Positions 43,221 through 51,566 are shown, counted from the first letter of the stretch. The stretch is 64,000 nt of DNA from Crocinitomicaceae bacterium (GCA_021740745.1 JAIOZF010000002.1:19354-83353), one strand, 5' to 3'. Numbers and translations are program-made. Notes: generated from the letters alone by a model not told the origin.

Positions 43221-44528
43221 TTAGTTAGCTACCCAAAGGGATGGATTAAGACAATTAACTACCGTTCCAACTACTTGGTGAATTTCAAAATGCGCCAATG
43301 AAACAGAACTATTTTCTTTGTTCAATAAGGAACCAATAGCTTGCTTTGTACTCACTTTTGAACCAGCTGAAACGTACGTGTCTTGTAAATTGCTGTAAAC
43401 TGTGCGATAGTTTCCGTGTTTAATGATGACCACTTTTCCGGCTCCTGGAATGTTCAATACACTGGTTACTTCGCCTTCAAAAACAGCTCGTACTTGCGCA
43501 TTTTTTGGAGCACTGATATCGATACCATTATTGTTGGTAACAACATTTGGCAAGGTCGGGTGATTGTTTCTTCCAAATCCTTCGGTAATCGTTCCCTTCT
43601 CAACAGGCCAAGGCAATTTGCCCTTATTTCCTTCAAAACTTTTATTTAAAGCGGCGCTTTCTTTTGTCTCTGTGAAAGTCGTTGTTTCTTTCTTTTCAGC
43701 TGTGGTAGTTGTTGCAGGAGCTGTTCCACCTGCTGTCGTTGCTGCGGTTGTGCTTTTCTTTCGAGCAGCTTCTTCTGCTTTTTTGCGTTTTGCTTCAGCT
43801 GCGGCAATTTCTTTTTGGATGGCAGCACTAATTTTCTGGTTCAATTCGACTTTTTTGCGTTCGTCCTCTTTTAACTGAGCGTATAATTTGCCTTCTTCCG
43901 ACTTGAATTTTTTATAAACAACTTCTTGCTTTACTTTGTCTTTAGCAATTTGATCTCGCTCAATTTTCTTTTCATCCAAAATCTGAACTTTGTATTCTTT
44001 CTCTTTTTGAATGGTTTGAATTTCATTTTTAATCAAACCTTGATGCTGAAGAATGATTAGAAATTGTTTGTGTTGCATTTCTGAAACACGTTTCAGATAA
44101 TTGTTGCGTTTGATTGCTTCAAAATAACTCCCAGAAGAAAAAATATACATTAATTGACCGTACTTGTTTCGGTGCTTGTAGGCGTATATTAGTAACTTTT
44201 TATATTGCTTTTTTAATCGCCCAAGTTTGTCAGTTAATTTAACAATCTCTTTATCCTTTTCACTGATTTTCGATTCTGCACCGCGAATTTGGTTGTCAAA
44301 ATTGCGCACTAAGTCTTCACGGAATTGAATTTGTTTGTCAATAATTTTCAATTCATTCAATGACGCTTCTGTATTCGTCTTAACCTTATCCAGCAGACTT
44401 TTCGTGTTCGAAATTTTCTTCGCTAAACGATCTTGCTCAGTCTTTAGTTTTTCACTTGATTGCGCACCTGCATGGTTGCTAACAACAAGTAGAACAAATA
44501 GAAATAAAAGTTTACTTACATTCTTCAT
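43221..44528 (-). CDS. EnvC-like murein hydrolase activator (M23-type, probably non-catalytic)
   Basis: 435 aa. Signal peptide at about 1-22 (LLFLFVLLVVSNHAGAQ). Two long coiled coils follow (about 25-120 and 150-265), then an Ala/Thr-rich linker and a LytM/M23 domain at about 310-435. The first metal position, normally H-x3-D, reads NNNGIDI with no histidine, and the last (usual H-x-H) is AHFEIH. The missing ligand fits the non-catalytic EnvC/NlpD class that activates amidases for cell separation, rather than an endopeptidase. It overlaps the DUF4292 gene by 17 bp, so the operon joins envelope functions. Confidence 0.87.
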   Translation of the reverse strand: MKNVSKLLFLFVLLVVSNHAGAQSSEKLKTEQDRLAKKISNTKSLLDKVKTNTEASLNELKIIDKQIQFREDLVRNFDNQIRGAESKISEKDKEIVKLTDKLGRLKKQYKKLLIYAYKHRNKYGQLMYIFSSGSYFEAIKRNNYLKRVSEMQHKQFLIILQHQGLIKNEIQTIQKEKEYKVQILDEKKIERDQIAKDKVKQEVVYKKFKSEEGKLYAQLKEDERKKVELNQKISAAIQKEIAAAEAKRKKAEEAARKKSTTAATTAGGTAPATTTTAEKKETTTFTETKESAALNKSFEGNKGKLPWPVEKGTITEGFGRNNHPTLPNVVTNNNGIDISAPKNAQVRAVFEGEVTSVLNIPGAGKVVIIKHGNYRTVYSNLQDTYVSAGSKVSTKQAIGSLLNKENSSVSLAHFEIHQVVGTVVNCLNPSLWVAN

Positions 44529-45324
44529 AATTCTCAGGTATTATAAGTATCAACTCTCTACGCTCATTCACTTCCGTTTTTTCATAATCCATGAAAATCC
44601 GCATATTGTTTCGCGGAGATATAATTTGGATAAAAACTTCTTTTGGCAAATCAAATCCGCCTACAATTTCTCGAGTAATGTAATCCACTTTGATACTTGC
44701 CGAGTCGGACGGACTTTCAATGTACATTCCTTTCAACGCTTTTGCATCATCAGTAAGTACATATTGAATGATTAAATCTTCTTTTGCTAAACGTTCGTTT
44801 CGGCGCATTTCTCTTTTCTTGTGCGATGAAATAATGTAATTGTAAGGATCATGTACCATAAAATATTTTTGTGCGCTGTCAAAATCAACCGGTAAGCCTA
44901 AAATCAACTCTTCAATATTTGTAAAACTGAAATCCACCGCAAAATTTTCTTTTATATAATCCAAACTTTGACGAATGTAACACTTGTCTTTTTTGTTAAC
45001 GATTACAACACTATCTTTAGTTATCACCGAATTAACAATGGGTAAACTAGCATAGGTAATCATCGCATTAATAGCGCTATCTTGTACCATTCGAATCGAG
45101 GTTTTGAATGAAATCTCACGATTCGTATCACTGAATTTTGTGCTAATCTTCGTATAAAACAAATTCGGTTTGAAATCAGAAATACTATCCAATGTAAAAA
45201 CTAAATCTTGTAATTTTCTTCGCGGTAGTTTTTCCTGATCTGTTTCGGTAATGTGTTTATTACACGCAGCTAGAAAGAAAATACCCAACACGTAAAGTGC
45301 TAGTCGTTTAAAAAGATGGGTCAT
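44512..45324 (-). CDS. DUF4292 family lipoprotein
   Basis: The start is set at the ATG at 45324 (270 aa, MTHLFKRL); the frame reaches 45342. A lipobox is present in LGIFFLAACNK, so the mature protein is an N-acylated lipoprotein. RKLQDLVFTLDSISDF, ISTKFSDTNREISFKTSIRM and SFTNIEELILGLPVDF match the DUF4292 pattern of an incomplete barrel resembling the lipoprotein-carrier (LolA/LolB-like) fold. A role in lipoprotein or lipid handling at the outer membrane is possible by fold, but not proven. It overlaps the TPR gene by 17 bp and the EnvC-like gene by 17 bp. Confidence 0.85.
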   Translation of the reverse strand: MTHLFKRLALYVLGIFFLAACNKHITETDQEKLPRRKLQDLVFTLDSISDFKPNLFYTKISTKFSDTNREISFKTSIRMVQDSAINAMITYASLPIVNSVITKDSVVIVNKKDKCYIRQSLDYIKENFAVDFSFTNIEELILGLPVDFDSAQKYFMVHDPYNYIISSHKKREMRRNERLAKEDLIIQYVLTDDAKALKGMYIESPSDSASIKVDYITREIVGGFDLPKEVFIQIISPRNNMRIFMDYEKTEVNERRELILIIPENYEECK

Positions 45325-47011
45325 AGTATTCTTTCTTTTCAATTTTTTTATCGAGATTTTTATTTTTGGAGCCTAATTCTTTCGCTTTTTTCCAAAATTC
45401 AACCCCCTTAACTTTATCTCCTAATTTAAAATATACATCACCCAAATGTTCAACTGTTAGTTTGTCATTCGGATTGAGTTGGTCTGCTTTTTCGTAAAAT
45501 GTTTTGGCATCTGTATATTTTTCTGATTGAAACAATACAAAACCTTTCGTGTCATTAAACACGGCTGTTTGTTCCGATTCTTTCAAAACCTCATTGATTA
45601 AATTCAATGCTTTTGTTAATTCTGATTTAGTGAATGCTAAACGATAAGCATAGTTACTTTTTAACAGTAAACTTTGTGGATCTGTTTTTAAGGCTTTTTC
45701 ATAATTTTCTTTTGCCAGTTCGTTTTGTTGAAGACCAAAATGAGCTTCACCCATTTGACCGTAAAACTCGGCTACTGTGCTTTTGTCATTTACTACTAAT
45801 TCAATTCCAGATTCTAAAGTTGAAAGTGCTTCTTCGTACTTTTTCAATTGAACGGCTGCGACACCATTTAACAAATAAACAGTCGGCATCGTTGAAAAAT
45901 ATGCTAGACATTCTTTACTGCTGACGTATAAATCTTCAAAATTGTTTTGTTGGTATTCCATGATCATTACTTGATTCCAAATCGGAAACAATTTCTTGTC
46001 ATATTTTAATGCTTCCTTGTAAGATTTCAGTGCTTCATCATCTTTTTCAAGACGCAACATGTAATCACCACGAATGGAATGCGCTTTTGCTTCGGTAGGA
46101 TGCATTTGTACAACCATGTCAACCAATTCAAGAACTTCAGGATCTATTTTAGTACTGGTTTCATGAATATTAATCAGGATTTGCATCTTGTTATCAATCG
46201 TAACATCTTCGCATGCAAAGGCTTTTTTCAACTCAAGGTATGCTTTTGTTTGTTCTCCTTTTTTGCGGTAGACATCTGCAAGTGCCAGATGTGCTCGACC
46301 ATTTTGCGGATCAGCTATCACCAATTCTTCTAACATGTTAATTGCCTTTTCTTGCTGACCTTTTTGGAAATAATAATCAACTAAAGCAGCAATTAATTGT
46401 CCATCTTGTGGGAATTCTTTTCGCGCAATATTAATTTCGTTAATAGCTTTATCATCCTGTTTAAGTTGCAGATAAAGATTGAATTTTTGAATCGCTAATT
46501 CTGGATGTTTACCGATTTGCTCTTCCATTTTATCATACGCTTTGATGGCATCGGAGATTTTTCCTGCTTTCACCAAACTTTCAGCATAGCCATAAATCCA
46601 TTCTACATTTCGTGGTTCGTGTTTAACCAATTTTTCGAATTGTTTGATTGCTTCTGTGAAATTGCCAGATTCATACAACATATAGGCAATCTCTTGTGTG
46701 TACCAAATATTTTCTGGATCTATCTTTCCTGCTTGTTGAATGTTCTCCGCAGATTTAGCCCGATCATTTTTTTCCAAATATAATTGTGACAATGCATAAT
46801 AAACAGCATCATCATCTTGACGAATTGTCAAGCATTTTTCAAATCCTGTTATTGCCTCGTTGACTTGACCCCTAACTTTCATTCGCACTGCTTCGTGAAA
46901 AGCTTCGATATAAGCGGGATCATATTTAGACGCAGCTGTATCCATTTTTTTACGGGCACCGCAAGCATTTAAAGTAAGTAAAACGAGTATTAAATAAAGG
47001 AATTTTTTCAT
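45308..47011 (-). CDS. Tetratricopeptide repeat lipoprotein
   Basis: 567 aa. N-terminal lipobox in LILVLLTLNACGARKK. At least 12 TPR units of 34 residues follow, for example AVYYALSQLYLEKNDRAKSAENIQQAG, AEFYGQMGEAHFGLQQNELAKENYEKAL and TVEHLGDVYFKLGDKVKGVEFWKKA. No other domain is seen. Such proteins act as scaffolds at the membrane. The gene order nucleotidyltransferase, TPR, DUF4292, EnvC-like resembles a conserved Bacteroidota cluster, which suggests a shared envelope function, though none is established. It overlaps the nucleotidyltransferase gene by 4 bp. Confidence 0.9.
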   Translation of the reverse strand: MKKFLYLILVLLTLNACGARKKMDTAASKYDPAYIEAFHEAVRMKVRGQVNEAITGFEKCLTIRQDDDAVYYALSQLYLEKNDRAKSAENIQQAGKIDPENIWYTQEIAYMLYESGNFTEAIKQFEKLVKHEPRNVEWIYGYAESLVKAGKISDAIKAYDKMEEQIGKHPELAIQKFNLYLQLKQDDKAINEINIARKEFPQDGQLIAALVDYYFQKGQQEKAINMLEELVIADPQNGRAHLALADVYRKKGEQTKAYLELKKAFACEDVTIDNKMQILINIHETSTKIDPEVLELVDMVVQMHPTEAKAHSIRGDYMLRLEKDDEALKSYKEALKYDKKLFPIWNQVMIMEYQQNNFEDLYVSSKECLAYFSTMPTVYLLNGVAAVQLKKYEEALSTLESGIELVVNDKSTVAEFYGQMGEAHFGLQQNELAKENYEKALKTDPQSLLLKSNYAYRLAFTKSELTKALNLINEVLKESEQTAVFNDTKGFVLFQSEKYTDAKTFYEKADQLNPNDKLTVEHLGDVYFKLGDKVKGVEFWKKAKELGSKNKNLDKKIEKKEYYDPSF

Positions 47012-48018
47012 TCACTTAAATTTGAGTAATCGCCCAAGCTCAAATCCCGAGCCAAAGCTGAATATGTCACATGCGAACCAACCATTGAATTGGCAATTGT
47101 TACACCATTCAACAAGGAGTTGCGTTGAATATTACTGTTTGTAATATTACTGTTTACGATTTTCGTTCCTTCTCCAATTGATACGTGCGGACCAATAATC
47201 GAACGTTCAATCACTGCATTTTCTCCAATAAAGCAAGGCGGAATAATTACTGAATCAACAATTTTTGCTGATGTAGCGACCATTTGCTTGTTCTTTTCAG
47301 CGTCATACTCCAACACACGTTGATTGGTGTGAACTGTCACTTCTTTATTTCCACAGTCTAACCATTCGATTACCTCTCCTGGCTTAAATTTATAACCTGC
47401 TTCTGTCAATCGACGCAAACCATCTGGTAATTGATATTCACCACCTTTGATGATATTGTTATCGATCAAATATTCTAATTCCGTTCGCAAACGAGCACCA
47501 TCCTTGAAATAGTAAATTCCAATCATCGCTAAATCAGAAACGAACTCTTTTGGTTTTTCCACGAAGTCGATGATTTCCCCTTTTTCATTCATTTTGATCA
47601 CACCGAAAGCACTTGGATCTTCAATTTGTTTTACCCATAAAATGCCATCATCATTCGGGTCAATTTTGAAATTCGCCTTGAATAAAGTATCTGCAAACGC
47701 AACAACCACAGGTCCTTCTAATTTTTCTTTTGCGCACAATACAGCATGTGCTGTTCCAAGTGGCTGTTCTTGATAGTGAATTGAACCTTTAGCCCCTAAA
47801 CTAGCTGCCACTTCTAACAGTTCTTTTTCTACTTCGGCACCAAAATCACCAATTACAAAAGCAATTTCATCAATTTTTTCAGTACAAACTGCAGCAATAT
47901 CCTCTACCAAACGGTGAACAATTGGTTTACCACCAACTGGAACCAAAGGTTTAGGAGTAACTAATGTATGTGGGCGAAGGCGACTTCCGCGTCCCGCCAT
48001 TGGAACAATAACTTTCAT
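47008..48018 (-). CDS. Sugar-1-phosphate nucleotidyltransferase with hexapeptide-repeat C-terminus
   Basis: 336 aa. N-terminal pyrophosphorylase signature KVIVPMAGRGSRLRPHTLVTPKPLVPVGGKP (broken here: PMAGRGSRLRPH, then TPKPLVPVGG). Metal-binding D is in VVVAFADTLF. DFVEKPKEF is the donor-side E-K-P loop. Residues about 245-336 contain hexapeptide-type repeats (ENAVIERSIIGPHVSIGEGT, NSNITNSNI) forming a left-handed beta helix, like a GlmU or archaeal-type enzyme. It makes a nucleotide sugar, for example UDP- or dTDP-hexose; the C-terminal part may be regulatory or acyltransferase-like. Its start is separated from the dut stop by an array of 7-bp repeats. Confidence 0.88.
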   Translation of the reverse strand: MKVIVPMAGRGSRLRPHTLVTPKPLVPVGGKPIVHRLVEDIAAVCTEKIDEIAFVIGDFGAEVEKELLEVAASLGAKGSIHYQEQPLGTAHAVLCAKEKLEGPVVVAFADTLFKANFKIDPNDDGILWVKQIEDPSAFGVIKMNEKGEIIDFVEKPKEFVSDLAMIGIYYFKDGARLRTELEYLIDNNIIKGGEYQLPDGLRRLTEAGYKFKPGEVIEWLDCGNKEVTVHTNQRVLEYDAEKNKQMVATSAKIVDSVIIPPCFIGENAVIERSIIGPHVSIGEGTKIVNSNITNSNIQRNSLLNGVTIANSMVGSHVTYSALARDLSLGDYSNLSE

Positions 48019-48087
48019 ATTCGTGATTCGTGATTTGGAATTCTGAATTTATGACTAAAGAAATTCATAACTCATCATTCATAATTA
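48019..48087. repeat. Heptamer array, GAATTAT/ATTCATA family, filling the dut-nucleotidyltransferase gap
   Basis: On the minus strand the array starts with the TAA stop of dut (48087-48085): TAATTAT, GAATGAT, GAGTTAT, GAATTTC, TTTAGTC, ATAAATT, CAGAATT, CCAAATC, ACGAATC, ACGAATA, then the T and G of the next start codon region. The whole spacer between stop and start is repeat-like; unit identity is loose, but the period of 7 is kept. Confidence 0.7.
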
Positions 48088-48519
48088 TTTTATACCAGTA
48101 CTTCCAAATCCACCAGCACCTCGTTCGGTTGCTGATAATTCAGTTGTTACTTCCCACTTTGCTTGCTCAACAGAAGCAAAAACCAATTGGGCAATTCGTT
48201 CACCATCTTCGATGACAAATGTCTCATCCGATAGATTAATCAATATCACACCAACTTCACCGCGATAATCGGCATCAATTGTCCCAGGTGAATTGAGAAC
48301 AGTAATTCCTCTTTTTAATGCCAATCCACTTCTTGGGCGGACTTGACACTCATACCCAACTGGAATTTCTAAAAACAAACCTGTTGGAACCAATGCGCGT
48401 TGAAGCGGTTTTAATTCTATCGGAGCATCGATATGCGCTCGCGCATCCATTCCTGCAGAACCCACTGTTTCGTAGATCGGCAGGTGGTGTTTTGATTGAT
48501 TGTTGATTTTAACGTGCAT
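48085..48519 (-). CDS. dut: dUTP diphosphatase
   Basis: 144 aa, the usual length of trimeric dUTPases. All five motifs are present: [13 protein letters not shown] (I), [11 protein letters not shown] (II), [20 protein letters not shown] (III), [10 protein letters not shown] (IV) and [11 protein letters not shown] (V, the C-terminal flap over the active site). It hydrolyses dUTP to dUMP and pyrophosphate, keeping uracil out of DNA. It lies upstream of the nucleotidyltransferase/TPR/DUF4292/EnvC genes and is probably the first gene of that operon; the flippase gene ending at 48610 is separated by 90 bp. Confidence 0.97.
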   Translation of the reverse strand: MHVKINNQSKHHLPIYETVGSAGMDARAHIDAPIELKPLQRALVPTGLFLEIPVGYECQVRPRSGLALKRGITVLNSPGTIDADYRGEVGVILINLSDETFVIEDGERIAQLVFASVEQAKWEVTTELSATERGAGGFGSTGIK

Positions 48520-48609
48520 GTGTGCTAATATAGGTTCAAAATTAACAAAAGTCAGGAGAAGAATAGCTGTAACTATCTTGCATTAATCAACAAAAGAATG
48601 AGCATAAAG

Positions 48610-50064
48610 TTATTTGAACTTCAAATTGGATTTTTCCATTGAATAAACAAGTCCAATATAGATCGCAATAAGCAAGTTGTGGAATACTAATCGCGCAATA
48701 ATATTTTCTAAACCAATCAATTTCGCAAACAAAAACAGAAAAATTGCAAGTCCTAAATACAGCATGAATTTGCGCAAGTTATACTTGATAGGATAGTATT
48801 TTTGTCCCAACAAATAGGATGCGACCATTTGGAAAGCGTAAACAATTAATGTTGCCCAGGCACTTGCTTCGAAACCGTAGGTTGGAATGAAGAGTACATT
48901 AATAAGAATGGTTAAAAATGCACCGCCAATTGCAATGTATGCCCCGAATTTCGTTTGTCCACTCAATTTATACCAAATGCTTTGATTGTAATAAATACCC
49001 AAGAAAACATTGGCTAACAATAAAATTGGAACGACATACAATCCTTCATGGTAAGCTTCATTTCGAATGAATTCTTTGAAAATATCGATATTGAGGGAAA
49101 CCACTAAAAAGACCAAACAAACGGCAGCAATGAAAATGTTCATCACTTTCGCGTAAATTTTATTCTTGTCTTCATTTTTAAATTGAGCAAAGAAAAATGG
49201 TTCTGCCGCATAACGATAAGCCTGCAATAAAATGGTGACAAGCATCGCCAATTTGTAACATGCGCTGTAAATTCCAACTTGACCTTCAGCATAGGTTAAT
49301 GAAGCGGCGTTGATTCCATCATACAACATGTGCTTCAATAAAATTCGGTCAATTGTTTCATTGACAATCCCCGCGAAACCAGCGATTACTAGTGGAAGCG
49401 CATAAATAAGCATTGTTTTCGCCAACTGCATATCAAAATTGAAGCGAAGGTTGAAAAAATGTTTGTACAACAAAAGTGGTTTAACCAATGATGCAATGAG
49501 GTTAGCAAAAAGGATAAAAAGCACACCTTCTTCTGGTCTAGTAGGATCAAAGACCACCAACATTAAAATCAAATTAAGTATGATATTGACTCCAATTGAA
49601 GCGAATTGAATTCCCGCAAATTGAATGGCTTTTTCTTCTGCCCGCAATTTGGCGAGTGGCAAGGCAGTGATTGCATCGATGCAAACGATAGCTCCAAGCA
49701 AAATAATATATTCGTTGTGATTCGAATAGAGCATCAAATCTGCGATGTCTTGATTAAAGAAAATTAATGCAAAAAAGAAGAGGACGTTTACGCCAATTAC
49801 AGTGATGAAACTGTTTCTGAATACTTTTTCCTTGTCTTCTTGATCTTGTATAAATCGAAAGAAAGTGGTCTCCATTCCAAAAGTTAGAAATACCACCAAA
49901 AACGCCACCCACGCATAAAGTTCCGAGACAACTCCGTAATCAGAAGGATCTGCAAAAACCGAAGTATAAAGTGGGACTAATAAATAATTTAAAAGTCTGC
50001 CAATAATACTTGACAGACCGTAAACAGCCGTTTGACCCAATAATTTCTTTATCGGGTTGGACAT
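48610..50064 (-). CDS. Polysaccharide flippase (MATE/PST family)
   Basis: 484 aa with about 14 hydrophobic helices. IKKLLGQTAVYGLSSIIGRLLNYLLVPLYTSVF is the standard start of lipopolysaccharide/PST-type flippases, followed by SDYGVVSELYAWVAFLVVFLTFGMETTFFRF, which repeats the Y-G loop of this superfamily. GFEASAWATLIVY near the C-terminus is also typical. It should flip a lipid-linked sugar. It is unlike the flippase at 28930 in detail. It begins at the TAATG junction with the enoyl-CoA hydratase stop (1-bp overlap). Confidence 0.88.
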   Translation of the reverse strand: MSNPIKKLLGQTAVYGLSSIIGRLLNYLLVPLYTSVFADPSDYGVVSELYAWVAFLVVFLTFGMETTFFRFIQDQEDKEKVFRNSFITVIGVNVLFFFALIFFNQDIADLMLYSNHNEYIILLGAIVCIDAITALPLAKLRAEEKAIQFAGIQFASIGVNIILNLILMLVVFDPTRPEEGVLFILFANLIASLVKPLLLYKHFFNLRFNFDMQLAKTMLIYALPLVIAGFAGIVNETIDRILLKHMLYDGINAASLTYAEGQVGIYSACYKLAMLVTILLQAYRYAAEPFFFAQFKNEDKNKIYAKVMNIFIAAVCLVFLVVSLNIDIFKEFIRNEAYHEGLYVVPILLLANVFLGIYYNQSIWYKLSGQTKFGAYIAIGGAFLTILINVLFIPTYGFEASAWATLIVYAFQMVASYLLGQKYYPIKYNLRKFMLYLGLAIFLFLFAKLIGLENIIARLVFHNLLIAIYIGLVYSMEKSNLKFK

Positions 50065-50840
50065 TAAGCTCTGAAATTGGGTTTACGCTTTTCTAAAAAT
50101 GCACTTGTACCTTCCTTGAAGTCCTCCGTGCCAAAACATTTTCCGAATTCTTCGATTTCTGTTTCGTAACCATTAACACCATCTTCGAAATTCGCATTGA
50201 TGGCGCGTATCGCTGAAGCAATAGCAGTGGGTGAATTATTTAATATTTTGGCAGCGATTTCTTCTGCCTTATTCATCAATTCTTCTAGTTCAACCACATA
50301 GTTTACTAAACCCCAAGATAGTGCTTCCTCCGCTTTAATCATTCCAGCAGTAAAGACCATTTCGTTCGCCTTTCCTTTACCCACCAATTGTGATAATCGC
50401 TGTGTTCCGCCATACCCAGGAATTACTCCAAGTGAAACTTCAGGTAAGCCCATGCGTGCATTTGATGAGGCCAAACGAATGTGTGAAGCCATTGCTAATT
50501 CTAATCCCCCACCTAAGGCAAATCCATTGACAGCGGCAATAACTGGCGTTGATAAATTTTCTAAAAAAGTAAACAAGTTTTTTTGTCCATTCATGGCCAA
50601 TTCTCCGCCTTGAGCAATCGAGAAATCGGCGAATTCTTTGATATCTGCACCAGCAACGAATGACTTTTCACCAGCACCTGTCAGTATGATAACACCTGTA
50701 CTTGAATCTTCGTCACCAGCAGCTAAAGCACGATGCAATTCTTCAATTGTTTCTTTGTTTAAAGCGTTTAATTGCGCAGGACGATTAATTGTAATGATTA
50801 AAATGTGTCCTTTTTGCTCAGTAATCAGATTGTTGTACAT
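50064..50840 (-). CDS. Enoyl-CoA hydratase/isomerase family protein
   Basis: The start is set at the ATG at 50840 (258 aa, MYNNLITEQKGHILIITINRP); an earlier frame start at 50885 would lie inside the palindrome. The oxyanion-hole segments are FVAGADIKEF and NGFALGGGLELAMASH. Both catalytic glutamates are in place: one in GGGLELAM and one in LPEVSLGVIPGYGGTQRL. It hydrates trans-2-enoyl-CoA, usually in fatty-acid or amino-acid degradation or butyrate-type metabolism. It sits between HemJ and the flippase with no pathway partner nearby. Confidence 0.93.
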   Translation of the reverse strand: MYNNLITEQKGHILIITINRPAQLNALNKETIEELHRALAAGDEDSSTGVIILTGAGEKSFVAGADIKEFADFSIAQGGELAMNGQKNLFTFLENLSTPVIAAVNGFALGGGLELAMASHIRLASSNARMGLPEVSLGVIPGYGGTQRLSQLVGKGKANEMVFTAGMIKAEEALSWGLVNYVVELEELMNKAEEIAAKILNNSPTAIASAIRAINANFEDGVNGYETEIEEFGKCFGTEDFKEGTSAFLEKRKPNFRA

Positions 50841-50860
50841 GACTATTTCGTTTTGATTGG

Positions 50861-50904
50861 TAAATATAGTAGGGTTGAATTGCAATTCAACCCTACTATA
50901 TTTA
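50861..50904. repeat. Perfect 44-bp palindrome
   Basis: Two 22-bp arms meet at TGCA (50881-50884) with no unpaired loop; every position pairs. The arm core is GTAGGGTTGAATT. It includes the TAA stop codon of the HemJ gene (50904-50902). On the minus strand its last 8 bases, TATATTTA, look like a -7 box 20 nt before the enoyl-CoA hydratase ATG. On the plus strand a T-rich run follows. It may be an operator, a terminator, or both. Confidence 0.9.
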
Positions 50905-51441
50905 TTTTTTTATTTTTTTATATATTTTAATTCCAATCATTAATCCAATTGCAACAGCAAAGAAGCCTACCGTTCCTTTGATCCAATTCATCGTTCCTTG
51001 CATTTCGACTAGAAAGACAATCGCTACAAGGGCTAATGTTGCTACTTCGTTCCAAATTCTTAGCGCATTCGATTTCCAATTGAAAGTTCCTTTCTTCATG
51101 TCAAGCATTATTTTCTGACAAACGAAATGGTAAATTAAGAGTAAAACAACAAAGGAAAGTTTGATATGCATCCAAGGCATTTTTAGTAAAAGTGGATTGG
51201 CAATGAGCATCCATGTTCCGAAAAGAACAGTTAAAATCATAGCAGGAGTTGTAATGATCCACCACAATTTTTTTTCCATTTCAATGAATTGTCGGGACAA
51301 GATATTTCGTTCTTGCTCCTCTTTTTGCTGCGCTTCAGTGTGGTAAATAAACAATCGAACAATATAAAATAAGCCTGCAAACCAACTTACCATAAAGATA
51401 ATGTGGAGTGACTTCAGTGTTTGGTATGATTCGAATTCCAT
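50902..51441 (-). CDS. hemJ: HemJ/CopD-type membrane protein (protoporphyrinogen IX oxidase family)
   Basis: 179 aa with four or five transmembrane helices. The N-terminus has LKSLHIIFMVSWFAGLFYIVRLFIYH, the conserved H-x-I-x6-W-F-A-G-L-F-Y-x2-R-L-F-x-Y-H pattern of HemJ. Later MPWMHIKLSFVVLLLIYHFVC carries the second conserved His/Lys/His set. HemJ oxidises protoporphyrinogen IX to protoporphyrin IX in haem synthesis; CopD-like members form the wider superfamily, so the symbol is provisional. The -7 box lies 4 nt before the ATG, and the stop codon is part of the 44-bp palindrome. Confidence 0.8.
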   Translation of the reverse strand: MEFESYQTLKSLHIIFMVSWFAGLFYIVRLFIYHTEAQQKEEQERNILSRQFIEMEKKLWWIITTPAMILTVLFGTWMLIANPLLLKMPWMHIKLSFVVLLLIYHFVCQKIMLDMKKGTFNWKSNALRIWNEVATLALVAIVFLVEMQGTMNWIKGTVGFFAVAIGLMIGIKIYKKIKK

Positions 51442-51445
51442 GTCT

Positions 51446-51453
51446 CAAAGATA
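51446..51453 (-). promoter_or_regulatory. -7 promoter box of hemJ, predicted leaderless
   Basis: On the minus strand, TATCTTTG is a perfect TAnnTTTG box; AGAC then ATG (51441) follow. A heptamer array abuts it upstream, with CTTG at 17 bp spacing as the only -33 candidate. Confidence 0.6.
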
Positions 51454-51481
51454 GAACAAAGCGCAAAGAACAAGGAATAAG
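51454..51481. repeat. Heptamer array, GAACAAA family, abutting the hemJ -7 box
   Basis: GAACAAA, GCGCAAA, GAACAAG, GAATAAG in exact 7-bp steps, starting at the base after the -7 box. The -7 box complement CAAAGATA itself resembles a further unit. Confidence 0.85.
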
Positions 51482-51531
51482 GATTGGTTTTTTTTGAAAT
51501 TGAAATGTGATACGAGTTTATTCAAAGCGTG

Positions 51532-51566
51532 TAATTCTTAATTAGGAATTCATATTTCATAATTCT
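51532..51566. repeat. Heptamer array, GAATTCA/TAATTCT family, before the lysS -7 box
   Basis: Five exact 7-bp units: TAATTCT, TAATTAG, GAATTCA, TATTTCA, TAATTCT. CCCG then the -7 box follows. Same words as the 48019-48087 array. It would cover the -33 position of the lysS promoter. Confidence 0.85.

Noticed and set aside
43564-43878. 104-codon plus-strand open frame rich in Val, Ala and Ser
   Set aside because: It is the antisense shadow of the Ala/Thr/Lys-rich linker of the EnvC-like gene.
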